From positions 1 through 22,177 of the forward strand of contig CBCXVS010000108.1 in the NCBI GenBank assembly GCA_965178525.1: a stretch of 22,177 nt of DNA, in the 5' to 3' direction. The stretch is from CBCXVS01 sp965178525 (GTDB lineage Bacteria > Tectomicrobia > Entotheonellia > Entotheonellales > Entotheonellaceae). Positions within the stretch are counted from its first letter, which is position 1, and every line of letters starts with the position of its first letter. Positions 8,105 to 15,685 of this stretch are shown here, piece by piece. The notes below the pieces were generated by a model. That model was not told the DNA's origin. It ran no database searches and saw nothing but the letters and a program-made list of their open reading frames with translations. A program made the translations under genes and the position numbers.

Positions 8105-8288
8105 AGCCGGGGCCCGGCGACATCGCCGCACTCGCTGTTGCTGGCCATGATTGGCGCCTCGCGGCCTGGCAATGGCCGGCGCAGCCGAGCGTGACACCTC
8201 ACTCCGGAGCGCTCGTACTGCGTACCGCAAATCACATACCCCGAGCAAACTCTGATTTGGTTAACCTTTCGGTGCTCAAAGGGACGAC

Positions 8289-9008
8289 TTACTTCCGCCA
8301 GCTTGTACGAGCGTGCGCACTCGAGATGCCCGGTGGTCGCAGCATAAAGGGCAAAATCCATACCACTAGTGCTACCACCCCACCTGACCACAGGACATCG
8401 GACAAAAAATGCCCGCCCTGTACAATACGCGTCATGCTCATCAGCCCCCCGTATGCCAGTGTGGCCACCAGCACCACGCGGCGCAGCCGCGTCCGCTGAG
8501 GCGGCACCAGAATCACACCGGCCACGAGCACAAATCCCATGGCCGCATGCCCTGAGGGAAAGCTTTTGCCAGTCCCGGGTCCGCCCGGTTGCCACCAGTT
8601 GCGATAGACAGCCGTGCCGCCAAACTGCTCGATCTGCCGTGGCCGGGCTCGTCCCCATGCCGGTTTCAGGAGGCCATTGACCAGCAGCCCAGGTCCAAGA
8701 GCGACCGACAGTACCAAAACCAGACACTGACGCCGATACGGCGCCCACGCCGGCCGCCAGACGCTACCCAGGACACCCAGCAAGGCGCCCGCCGCCAACA
8801 CGATGCCCGGATACATGCCATAGTTGTAGAGCCAGCGCCAAGGTGCCGCTTCTCTGAGATACCAACCGTTCGGAGGGGTATAGAACAAGGCGGACAGGCG
8901 CCGATCAATATCCGTAACCGTACAGAGTCCCACGCCCAGCACAAAGACAAGACCGAGGACCCCGTACAGCAAGCGCATATCACGTAACTGATGGTGGTGT
9001 CGCGGCAT
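8289..9008 (-). CDS. PAP2-family membrane phosphatase
   Basis: This integral membrane phosphatase (239 residues from ATG 9008) carries the full three-part PAP2 signature. K115 starts the KPAWGRARP motif, PSGH is at 151-154, and TRIVQGGHFLSD supplies Arg194, His200 and Asp204. The family removes phosphate from lipid pyrophosphates or phosphatidates (for example undecaprenyl diphosphate, phosphatidylglycerophosphate or lipid A) with the active site on the periplasmic face. At least five hydrophobic helices are visible. The start is uncertain: 9008 overlaps the MauE/DoxX gene by 29 bases and has GGAG only two bases before ATG, while ATG 8978 immediately follows the upstream stop. It is the last gene of the dsbA-like operon; its tie to redox chemistry is not obvious. 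Confidence 0.85.
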   Translation of the reverse strand: MPRHHHQLRDMRLLYGVLGLVFVLGVGLCTVTDIDRRLSALFYTPPNGWYLREAAPWRWLYNYGMYPGIVLAAGALLGVLGSVWRPAWAPYRRQCLVLVLSVALGPGLLVNGLLKPAWGRARPRQIEQFGGTAVYRNWWQPGGPGTGKSFPSGHAAMGFVLVAGVILVPPQRTRLRRVVLVATLAYGGLMSMTRIVQGGHFLSDVLWSGGVVALVVWILPFMLRPPGISSAHARTSWRK

Positions 9009-9501
9009 GGCTCCAGACATCCAAGGCCCAGACATCTCGCTGGCGCGTGACCACGGGCCACAGCATTGCCAACATGACGACATCCCGGACGAGCACCTGT
9101 AACGGTGTTTCACGCCATCCCAGGTTGCCGAAACAGCCACAATCCTCAATGTTGACGCCAGCGGTGAGAATCACCAGCATGAGGAGGCAAAAACTGAGCA
9201 ATTGTACGGCAATGACCACGGCGGCCGGCGTGGTGTAAAATCCGATCAGGAGTGCCGTGCCACTCAACACTTCCACCCAGGGCAAGACCATCGCAATGAG
9301 CGGGGCAAATACCTGCGGAATGACCGTATACTGTTGGGTCAGCGCCACGACCTCGGCATGAGGTAAGGCCAATTTGCTAAAACCGGCGAAAATAAAGACC
9401 CCGCCGCCGATGATCCGCATCAAGACCACGACCCAGGGCCTTGTGCCTAGGGGCTGCCACCAGCATTTTCTATTGCTGCTTTGCGCGTCGTGCACGGGCA
9501 A
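8980..9501 (-). CDS. MauE/DoxX-family redox-associated membrane protein
   Basis: This is a four-helix inner-membrane protein of the MauE/DoxX group (173 residues from TTG 9501). The helices are at about residues 24-43, 66-88, 94-114 and 134-150. The loop after the third helix carries EDCGCFG (Cys121, Cys123), the conserved dithiol of this family. MauE-type proteins are found next to thioredoxin-fold proteins and are thought to pass electrons or disulfides across the membrane. Here the gene overlaps the end of the dsbA-like gene by 32 bases, which implies translational coupling and a working pair. The start is not secure: GTG 9495 is another candidate, and ATG 9420 is less likely because it would cut helix one. 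The partner role is inferred from context and family. Confidence 0.82.
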   Translation of the reverse strand: MPVHDAQSSNRKCWWQPLGTRPWVVVLMRIIGGGVFIFAGFSKLALPHAEVVALTQQYTVIPQVFAPLIAMVLPWVEVLSGTALLIGFYTTPAAVVIAVQLLSFCLLMLVILTAGVNIEDCGCFGNLGWRETPLQVLVRDVVMLAMLWPVVTRQRDVWALDVWSHAATPPSVT

Positions 9502-10189
9502 GTTCCCGCCGAATCGTCCGCACTAGATCAGCCTCAGGTTGTGCGCCGACGATACGCTGATTGTTGATAAACAGCGTCGGGGTGCTCCGGACTTGGAGTT
9601 CCCGGCCGTATGCTTTATCCGCTTTCACGAGCTGCATCATGCGGCCACTCTGGACACAGCTCCGCAGGGCCTCGATATCCATCTCCAGCTCGCCGGCATA
9701 CGCCAGTAGCCGCTTTAGGGGATTGGCGATGCGATACCATTGCGTCTGACGCCGGTAGAGCATGCGGTGCATGTCCCAAAACTTTTCCTGCTCGCCTGCA
9801 CACAAGACAACCTGGGTGGCCACCTCACTCCGCTCATTCAAGGCAAAGGGATAGAGGACCAGTTGCACCTCGTCTTCAAACTGCTTGAACGCGCGCTCCA
9901 ACGGTTCCTGGAGCGCCTTGCAATGCGGTCACGTGTAATCACTGAATTCCTTCAGCACGACCAAGGCGTCTGCAGCTCCCCGCACGTAGTGGTTGTCCAC
10001 CGTCCCTTGTAACTGCAGCGGCAGGTGGCGCTGTTGGCTCAGACGCATCCCCACGGCAACGCCGATCGCCACCAAAAGCGCCACCCCACCGAGCACGAGT
10101 CTCTGGCGATGACGCGCTGAACGCGGCGGGTTGTCCCGGCGCTGGCGAGCAGCTTGCGCCTGCTGCGTCTTTGATTTTTTCTTGGCCAT
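9470..10189 (-). CDS. Membrane-anchored DsbA-like thiol oxidoreductase, candidate selenoprotein (UPHC active site, TGA = Sec87)
   Basis: This is a DsbA/BdbD-type thioredoxin-fold protein of 239 residues if the in-frame TGA at 9931-9929 is read as selenocysteine. The start ATG 10189 follows GAGGAG by seven bases. A Lys/Arg-rich cytoplasmic tail and a membrane anchor (about 31-49) lead to a periplasmic domain. The active site reads KEFSDYT-U-PHCK, with Sec87 where the family has the first Cys of CPHC, and Cys90. The fold continues with FWDMHRMLY and the cis-proline loop STPTLFINN (Pro204). The frame is open and homologous on both sides of the TGA, and a SECIS-like hairpin follows it. It should oxidise or isomerise disulfides outside the cytoplasm, coupled with the overlapping MauE/DoxX gene. 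An automatic caller would split it at 9929. The alternative is a nonsense mutation of the active site Cys. Confidence 0.85.
9893..9931 (-). promoter_or_regulatory. Candidate bacterial SECIS element with recoded UGA
   Basis: Reading leftward, TGA (9931-9929) is followed by a 12-base spacer. Then come GCGCTCCA (9916-9909), an eight-base loop GGAACCGT (9908-9901) and TGGAGCGC (9900-9893). The arms are a perfect 8-bp complement. The loop begins 20 bases after the UGA and its first two bases are GG. As I recall the published bacterial SECIS model, it asks for a short stem with an apical loop starting about 16-37 bases after the UGA and a G among the first two loop bases; this hairpin fits. It would be bound by SelB to deliver Sec-tRNA. 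The hairpin lies entirely within coding sequence. Confidence 0.8.
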
Positions 10190-10257
10190 CAACGCACTCC
10201 TCGTTATCGTATGGACTCTCACTTGGGAACATACGCACACGCGGCAATATTTCGACC

Positions 10258-11163
10258 CTATCGCAGCCGGCCCGGGGCACGCGTCCGGGCCAAGTCACGG
10301 AGGAGGTCCATGAGATTACGCGCCGCTTGAGGCAGGTAGCGATTCTGATGCCAGACCAAGCCGACCTGGCGCCACAGGCGGGGCTTGAGACTGTCGATCA
10401 TCACCGGCCCGTCGCCCCGGGTATGGCGCGCACTGAGATGCGGCATGATCGTGACACCAACCCCCGCCGCGACCAAGCCAAGCGTCGTCTCGCGATCATC
10501 ACTCTCAAACCCGACCGTGGGCTCAAACCCGACGTTTTGGCAGGCGTCGAAGAACAGCTCTCGGCCTCCGGCGCCCTCGGGGGAGAGGATAAAACGTTCG
10601 TGCACCAACTCCGCCAATTCCACGGAACGGCGTCCGGCCAAGGCGTGGTTTTTTGGCACCATCAGGACCAATTCATCCTGCAACAACGCCGCGCTGCGCA
10701 ATTGCGTGTCATGCACGGGAAGGCCCATGATGCCAAAATCGACCATCCCCTGCTGCACCCACTCCAGCACCTGCCATTGCAACGACTCTTTGAGCTGCAG
10801 ATCGACGCTGGGATAGCGCTGTTGAAATCGTGCAATGGCCTGTGGCAGGAGATAGGCGGCCACCGACGGCAAGGACGCCAAGCGGCAGCGACCTTTGGCC
10901 CCGCCCGCCATTTCAGCCATTTCGATGCGGGCATTTTCCACCTGCGCCAAAATCCGTTCGACCCGGGTCAAAAACACCTGTCCGGCATCGGTGAGGCGCA
11001 CCAAACGGCTCGACCGATCGAACAATAGGATCTCACACTCATCTTCTAATGCTTTGATTTGCTGGCTAATAGCCGACTGGGTCAGCCGTAGCATACCGGC
11101 GGCCGTGGTAAAACTGCCCTGCTCCGCAACGGTCTTAAACGCGAGTAACTGACGCAATTCCAC
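10258..11163 (-). CDS. LysR-family transcriptional regulator
   Basis: This is a typical LysR-type regulator of 301 residues. The N-terminal winged helix-turn-helix is clear (ELRQLLAFKTVAEQGSF, then AAGMLRLTQSAISQQIKALE and LFDRSSRLVRLTDAG), followed by a linker helix and a two-lobed effector domain (DFGIMGLPVHD, LVLMVPKNHALAG, GLVAAGVGVTIMP). I chose GTG 11163, with AGGTG about six bases upstream, because family members begin M-E-L-R; GTG 11172 is possible. It stands divergent to the MFS transporter gene, the classic arrangement in which the regulator controls both itself and its neighbour in response to the transported compound. The effector cannot be read from the sequence. The dsbA-like gene lies downstream on the same strand, 68 bases away, with its own ribosome binding site. 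Confidence 0.9.
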   Translation of the reverse strand: MELRQLLAFKTVAEQGSFTTAAGMLRLTQSAISQQIKALEDECEILLFDRSSRLVRLTDAGQVFLTRVERILAQVENARIEMAEMAGGAKGRCRLASLPSVAAYLLPQAIARFQQRYPSVDLQLKESLQWQVLEWVQQGMVDFGIMGLPVHDTQLRSAALLQDELVLMVPKNHALAGRRSVELAELVHERFILSPEGAGGRELFFDACQNVGFEPTVGFESDDRETTLGLVAAGVGVTIMPHLSARHTRGDGPVMIDSLKPRLWRQVGLVWHQNRYLPQAARNLMDLLRDLARTRAPGRLR

Positions 11164-11566
11164 TGCCAACACCTACTGCATGTTCCATCATGACCATTAA
11201 GTACCTGGACCGTATGACCCTTTTACACGTCTCCAGAGGACAGATAGACATGGAATTTGGTTTCGGTCCTTACTACGATCCCGGCTCGCTCTGAGGAGCA
11301 TACCACATCGGGAGCCTGCCGGGCAGGGCCCGTCCATCCGTGCGCCTCGGCCCGTCCGCCAAGTTGGCCATGTTTTCACCCCCTGACCTGATCTCCGAAA
11401 ACGGCACATCCCAGTACTTGCCGCCCATCGCCGGGCTTGTTAGTATAGAAACAGGTTTGCAGAATGTACCTGGCGTCACCGCCGCTTGTGACCCCTTATG
11501 CCGATGCTTAGAACACGTCTCGGCCCACAATCCGAAACATCTCACCGTTGGTGCCCCATACTGATC
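11164..11566. promoter_or_regulatory. Divergent control region between LysR regulator and MFS gene
   Basis: About 400 bases lie between the two divergent start codons. A sigma70-like promoter for the rightward gene is possible with TTGCCG at 11418-11423 and TAGTAT at 11441-11446, spacer 17, which would give a leader of about 110 bases. Each hexamer matches consensus at four of six bases, so this is only a candidate. A LysR operator (T-N11-A box) is expected here, but I cannot single one out. I see no gene in the stretch. Confidence 0.35.
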
Positions 11567-12850
11567 ATGCCTCTATTTCGCACACGATTGTATTACGGTT
11601 GGGTTGTCGTGGCCCTCGCTTTCATCACCATGAGCGTGGTCATGGGGACGTTGGTCTCGTCTGGCGTCCTGTTTGCGGCCTTAATCGAGGAATATGGCTG
11701 GAGTCGTTCCACCACGGCCTTGCCCTTCTCCATTGGCCTGGTCGTCTATGCCGCTACGGCCTGGGTGTCCGGACGGCTCTTTGACCTCTACGGGCCACGC
11801 CGGCTGTTCCCGCTCGGCGCTTTATGTCTCGGTCTGGGCCTCATCGCCACGGCTTCGGCTCGCAATTCCTGGCAACTCTGCCTCACCTGGGGGCTCTTGG
11901 TCAGCCAAGGGTTCAACTTGGTGGGATTTGTGCCTCACCTCACTTTGATCTCATTATGGTTCCACCGGAAGCGCGGTATGGCTTCCGGCATCGCCCTGAG
12001 CGGCGCCAGCATCGGCGGCCTCGTGATCGTGCCCGTCATGCAATATCTGGTGAATCAGTATGGCTGGCGGCCCGCCTACACGCTACTCGGCATGACGGCC
12101 ATGGTCTGTCTGGCGCCGATCAACGCATGGTGGCAACGCCATCGGCCAGCCGACCTCGGTCTCCATCCCGATGGCCACGAGACGCCTCCCGCGCGACTTA
12201 CCCGTGAAGGAAGCAACACACGGCACCCATCATGGCCCCTCGGACGCGCCCTGCATACGCCGCAGTTTTGGTTTCTCTTTGCCATGGTCTGCACAATCGG
12301 CTGGCTCTCGAACCTGATTGGCGTCCATCTCATTGCCCATATCACGGACAATGGCTTTTCCAATCTCCTGGCTGCTTCCATCGTTAGCCTCATGGGCCTG
12401 TTGCGCGCAGGCAGTAGTATGCTCTGGGGCGGGCTCTCCGACCGCTTCGGACGCGAACTCGTGTACACCTGGGGAACGGTTCTGTGCGTGTCCGGCCTCG
12501 CCGGTCTGGCGGTGCTACAGCGGCCGGAAGCGGTGTGGCTTCTCTATGGGTCCATCCTCGCCTACGGGCTGGGCTATGGCGTGCATGGGGCTGTCGAAGC
12601 AACGGCTGTCGCCGACTTGTTCCATGGCCCCTATCTGGGAACGATTTTAGGCACATTGGAAATCGGTTGGGGCCTCGGTGGGTTTGCTGGCGCCTGGTTC
12701 GGTGGCTTCTGGTTCGACGCCTGGGGCGGCTATCACGGCGCGTTCGCCCTGACGGTCGGCGTGAGCGTCTTGGGCTGTGTGAGCCTGTGGCTGGCAGCCC
12801 CCCGGCGCCCCGTACGGCAGGCGGCAGGCGGCGTGCAGCGCGCGGAATAG
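11567..12850 (+). CDS. MFS transporter (OxlT/monocarboxylate-like)
   Basis: This is a twelve-helix major facilitator of about 427 residues. The N-terminus RLYYGWVVVALAFITM and the following GVLFAALIEEYGWSRS are characteristic of the OxlT/monocarboxylate-porter-like MFS group. The loop between helices two and three carries GRLFDLYGPRR (the motif A position), and the second half repeats it as GGLSDRFGRE. The central loop is short (about residues 195-225). I chose ATG 11567 because homologues start just before the first helix. An in-frame ATG at 11498 would add 23 residues without membrane character, and neither has a clear ribosome binding site. The divergent LysR gene probably regulates it. 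The substrate is unknown; organic acids are the family's usual cargo. Confidence 0.88.
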   Translation: MPLFRTRLYYGWVVVALAFITMSVVMGTLVSSGVLFAALIEEYGWSRSTTALPFSIGLVVYAATAWVSGRLFDLYGPRRLFPLGALCLGLGLIATASARNSWQLCLTWGLLVSQGFNLVGFVPHLTLISLWFHRKRGMASGIALSGASIGGLVIVPVMQYLVNQYGWRPAYTLLGMTAMVCLAPINAWWQRHRPADLGLHPDGHETPPARLTREGSNTRHPSWPLGRALHTPQFWFLFAMVCTIGWLSNLIGVHLIAHITDNGFSNLLAASIVSLMGLLRAGSSMLWGGLSDRFGRELVYTWGTVLCVSGLAGLAVLQRPEAVWLLYGSILAYGLGYGVHGAVEATAVADLFHGPYLGTILGTLEIGWGLGGFAGAWFGGFWFDAWGGYHGAFALTVGVSVLGCVSLWLAAPRRPVRQAAGGVQRAE

Positions 12851-13018
12851 AGGCTGGGGCATCGCTCCCATTGCCCACCCTAACATTGACGACATTCATA
12901 GAAAGGGCGCTGAATCGACGTTGATATGGCTTCCACGCCGTTCCGGCATAGACAGGACGCGAGGGATTTGCGACAATGCAGCAACATGGCAAGATCTCAT
13001 GACACGAGGAGCAGCCAC

Positions 13019-13336
13019 ATGGACGCCAAACATGTTCCCACGCTCAAGGCTTTCAACGAGCAAAAAATGCAGAAGGTCAATCTCTTTGAAACCGAACGGA
13101 TGTTCTGCGATATCTACTGTTTCGAGCCGGGACAGGAGCAGAAGACACATACGCATGCCGGCTCGGATAAAACTTATTATGTACTCGAAGGCAAGGGGAC
13201 GTTCCATATCGGCGGGGACAGCCAGGAATTGCACGAACAGATGATCGTCATGGCTCCGTCGGAGGTCGAACACGGTGTGGCGAACACGAGTGCCGAGCGC
13301 CTCGTGGTATTGGCCTATATGGCGCCCAAGCCCTGA
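13019..13336 (+). CDS. Small single-domain cupin protein
   Basis: This is a 105-residue cupin beta-barrel. The first motif shows the metal-binding THTHAGSDKTYYVLEG (HxH, with Asp near the position of the usual Glu) and the second shows APSEVEHGVANTS (a P-x4-H-x3-N form). Length and single domain fit the small stress or sugar-binding type cupins; no catalytic function can be assigned. The start at 13019 is supported by GAGGAG seven bases upstream; the frame extends back to 12926 without support. The ArgE-like gene begins 44 bases downstream on the same strand with its own AGGAAG, and a GGACTGA triplet repeat lies between them, so co-transcription is likely but not certain. Confidence 0.85.
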   Translation: MDAKHVPTLKAFNEQKMQKVNLFETERMFCDIYCFEPGQEQKTHTHAGSDKTYYVLEGKGTFHIGGDSQELHEQMIVMAPSEVEHGVANTSAERLVVLAYMAPKP

Positions 13337-13339
13337 GTA

Positions 13340-13360
13340 GGACTGAGGACTGAGGACTGA
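13340..13360. repeat. GGACTGA tandem repeat, three perfect copies
   Basis: The 7-mer GGACTGA occurs three times in a row at 13340-13346, 13347-13353 and 13354-13360 in the gap between the cupin and the ArgE-like gene. A reverse-orientation copy, TCAGTCC, with flanking partial copies lies at about 7208-7225 next to the RND fragment. Finding the same motif in two intergenic gaps suggests a dispersed low-complexity repeat of this genome rather than a gene-specific signal. Confidence 0.7.
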
Positions 13361-13380
13361 AAAGCAAGTAGGAAGAATAT

Positions 13381-14523
13381 ATGAACGCGCGAGACTTGCT
13401 CGATCGGCTGGTTGCCTTTCCGACGGTATCCCGGGATTCTAACCTACCGCTGATTGCCTTCGTACAGGATTATCTGCAACAACACGGCATCACCACGACT
13501 CTGGTGCCCAATGATGAGGACACCAAGGCCAATCTCTACGCGACGATTGGGCCGCAGGCGCCGGGGGGTATCGTCCTCTCTGGGCATACGGATGTGGTAC
13601 CGGTAGATGGGCAGCCATGGGATACGGATCCGTTTACGCTCACGGAGCAGGACGGACGGCTCTACGGCCGGGGTACCTGTGACATGAAGGCGTTTGCAGC
13701 CATTGCGCTCTCCTTGGTGCCGGAGATGAATGCCCTCAAACGCCCGATCCATCTGGCCTTGTCGTATGATGAAGAGGTCGGGTGTCTGGGGGCGCCGCGG
13801 ATGATTCAGCAGATCAAGGAACGCATTCCCACCCCCAGCGCCGTGATTGTCGGGGAACCCACGGAGATGAAAGCGGTGACGGCGCACAAAGGCCTCATGG
13901 CTCACCGCACCACGGTGATTGGCCATGAGGCGCATTCCAGTCAGATGCATCGGGGCGTGAGCGCGGTCATGACCGCTTCTCGCCTAGTGACGTACTTGGA
14001 TGACATGGCCCGTTCTCTGACGGCAAAAACACCGAGCGACACCGGGTTCGAGCCGGCCTGGACGACGATCCATGTCGGCACCATCAACGGCGGGACGGCG
14101 ATCAACATTATTTCCCGACAGTGTGAATTTATCTGGGACCTGCGCAACATTCCAGAGGATGATCCGCAGGAGCTGCTGCAGCGGTTTCATCACTACTGTG
14201 AGGAGGAGCTGCTGCCCGCGATGCGTGAGGTGGCGCCGGAAACGCGCATCGAAACGGAGGTCATGGCCCGCGTTCCGGCTCTGCGTCACGAACCGGAGAG
14301 CACGGCGGTGCAGTTGGCTCAGGCCCTGACCGCCGATCTATCGTTCTCCAAAGTTCCCTTCGCAGCGGAAGCCGGCCAATTTCAGGAGGCCGGGTTTCCG
14401 ACGGTGATTTGCGGTCCGGGCTCCATCGACCAGGCGCACCAGCCCAATGAGTTTCTTAGCCTCGAGCAGTTCGAACAGGGTGTCGCCTTCATGCGCGGGT
14501 TGATCGGCCACCTCTCGACCTGA
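13381..14523 (+). CDS. argE: Acetylornithine deacetylase (M20 family, ArgE-type)
   Basis: This 380-residue protein is a two-zinc M20 deacylase that matches the ArgE group, which removes acetyl from N-acetylornithine in arginine synthesis. It shows the metal and catalytic motifs in order: SGHTDVVPVDG (His69, Asp71), YGRGTCDMKAF (Asp101), SYDEEVGCLG (Glu131, Glu132), GEPTEMK (Glu159) and, near the end, DQAHQPNEF (His353). The GHEAHSSQM dimerisation-domain entry is also present. Length is normal. ATG 13381 has AGGAAG six bases upstream. Another arginine-pathway homologue, the lyase at 20233, lies 6 kb away rather than adjacent, so this is not a classic arg operon. Related M20 enzymes act on other N-acyl amino acids, so the substrate is likely but not proven. 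Confidence 0.9.
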   Translation: MNARDLLDRLVAFPTVSRDSNLPLIAFVQDYLQQHGITTTLVPNDEDTKANLYATIGPQAPGGIVLSGHTDVVPVDGQPWDTDPFTLTEQDGRLYGRGTCDMKAFAAIALSLVPEMNALKRPIHLALSYDEEVGCLGAPRMIQQIKERIPTPSAVIVGEPTEMKAVTAHKGLMAHRTTVIGHEAHSSQMHRGVSAVMTASRLVTYLDDMARSLTAKTPSDTGFEPAWTTIHVGTINGGTAINIISRQCEFIWDLRNIPEDDPQELLQRFHHYCEEELLPAMREVAPETRIETEVMARVPALRHEPESTAVQLAQALTADLSFSKVPFAAEAGQFQEAGFPTVICGPGSIDQAHQPNEFLSLEQFEQGVAFMRGLIGHLST

Positions 14524-14538
14524 GGTCATACCCGCGCG

Positions 14539-15399
14539 CTATCGATGGACGTACTCCGGTGTCGTCATCTCGAGCAATTGTTCTAAGCGCTGGCGGTTAT
14601 CGTCAGCGTTATAGAAACTCAAGAACACTTGGGCATGGGCGCCATCCGCGCCCTTGGCATTGGTGCGGCGCGGGATCACGTCCAGGACGCCTTCGGTGGG
14701 CATAAAGCCAGCCTGGGACGCTACCCGAGCGCCACTCACGCCTTCCAGGATCAAGATAGGCGGCTCGTTCCCAAGCAAGATTGGGTGGACATCGCCGGTC
14801 ATCCGCAAGGGGTTGCCTTGTGTTTGCCGCTCGACCGTGGTGCAATCGATACCCAACAGGCTCAGTTCGGCCTCGACCGCGCGTTGCGCCACCTCCACCG
14901 TCATGCCCGGCAAATGATAAAACCCCTCGGCATCAGGGTAAAACTGCTCCGAACCCCGATCGAGGATCGCCCCAAAACCGGTGAGAAGAATCAAGGCATC
15001 ATACGGCCGCAGTTCCTCTGCCGAGGGCAACATCTCCGCCGAGACCAGCTCGCAATAACGCACGCCATCGCGTTCATACATCGCTTGTGGATCGGGCCAG
15101 CCAGAGAGGTCCAGGACGCGGGCGAGCATGGGTGCGTTAATCCGATACGCCGGATTCTTCAGCACCGTCTCAAGGTCGGCAGCGCCTTCGATGAAGTGCA
15201 GTGGCATATCGATATGCGTCGTGTTATGGGCCACCATCGGCCGGGGATTGCCGTCGTCCTTGATGCCGATCTCGCCCCGCATGAAGATGGGTTGGCCCTC
15301 GCGGCGTGGCAGCACCGGCCGAGTGATCACGTCTGCCGAGGGTCCATAGGTGAAATATTTTTCCAGGGTCAGATCACATTTAATGAGTCCATTGCCCAT
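14539..15399 (-). CDS. Cyclase-family hydrolase (kynurenine formamidase-like)
   Basis: This 286-residue protein belongs to the metal-dependent cyclase/kynurenine formamidase family (PF04199). The zinc motif HxDxPxHF is intact as HIDMPLHF, preceded by an expected polar strand (NPRPMVAHNTT), and the fold continues through LTGFGAILDRG, FYHLPGMTVEVAQ and LSLLGIDCTTVE, typical of the family. Members hydrolyse cyclic or formylated amides, but subgroups differ widely and I cannot tell the substrate. The start ATG 15399 sits six bases after GGGAG. An ATG one codon earlier and a TTG at 15414 are less well spaced. It converges on the ArgE-like gene with a 15-base gap and no terminator hairpin that I can see. 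It is divergent from cofG across about 285 bases. Confidence 0.85.
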   Translation of the reverse strand: MGNGLIKCDLTLEKYFTYGPSADVITRPVLPRREGQPIFMRGEIGIKDDGNPRPMVAHNTTHIDMPLHFIEGAADLETVLKNPAYRINAPMLARVLDLSGWPDPQAMYERDGVRYCELVSAEMLPSAEELRPYDALILLTGFGAILDRGSEQFYPDAEGFYHLPGMTVEVAQRAVEAELSLLGIDCTTVERQTQGNPLRMTGDVHPILLGNEPPILILEGVSGARVASQAGFMPTEGVLDVIPRRTNAKGADGAHAQVFLSFYNADDNRQRLEQLLEMTTPEYVHR

Positions 15400-15557
15400 C
15401 ATCGTCTCCCACAATTGTATTCCGCACTTACGCTATCGATGCCGCCGCTATAGCATAGCATAGACGCCATCGAAAAATCCGCGCAGGACGCGAAGGTGAC
15501 GACGGCCCAAGATTTATCCGTTCGCGCCGGATCCTTATGCACATATCAGAAATACGA

Positions 15558-15586
15558 TTGACAACCTGCCATCGAATATGATACCT
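15558..15586 (+). promoter_or_regulatory. Weak candidate promoter for cofG
   Basis: A perfect -35 hexamer TTGACA (15558-15563) is followed by TATGAT (15577-15582) with a 13-base spacer, which is too short, or by ATACCT at a 17-base spacer (15581-15586), which is a poor -10. It lies about 100 bases before cofG in the gap shared with the divergent cyclase gene. It is a possible start signal only. Confidence 0.25.
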
Positions 15587-15685
15587 ACTTTCCGTTCAGT
15601 ATGGGATTCCCTTTGCCCTCCATACGCGGGTTGGGGCGAGGACGGCACCGGCCTTTGATCCGCCATACGGCGTTGAGCATGACCC

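Noticed and set aside
8060..8288. Open frame after the thioesterase (WSLRALEPGPGDIAALAV, then WRLAAWQWP) that might be a phosphopantetheinyl transferase remnant
   Set aside because: The similarity is only a vague impression; no Sfp motif is present and the frame has no start with a ribosome binding site.
8101..8748. 215-residue leftward frame antisense to the region and overlapping PAP2
   Set aside because: Shadow of the PAP2 gene in another frame, with no family motif.
14629..15453. 274-residue rightward frame opposite the cyclase gene
   Set aside because: Antisense shadow of the cyclase-family gene, whose zinc motif and start are clear on the other strand.
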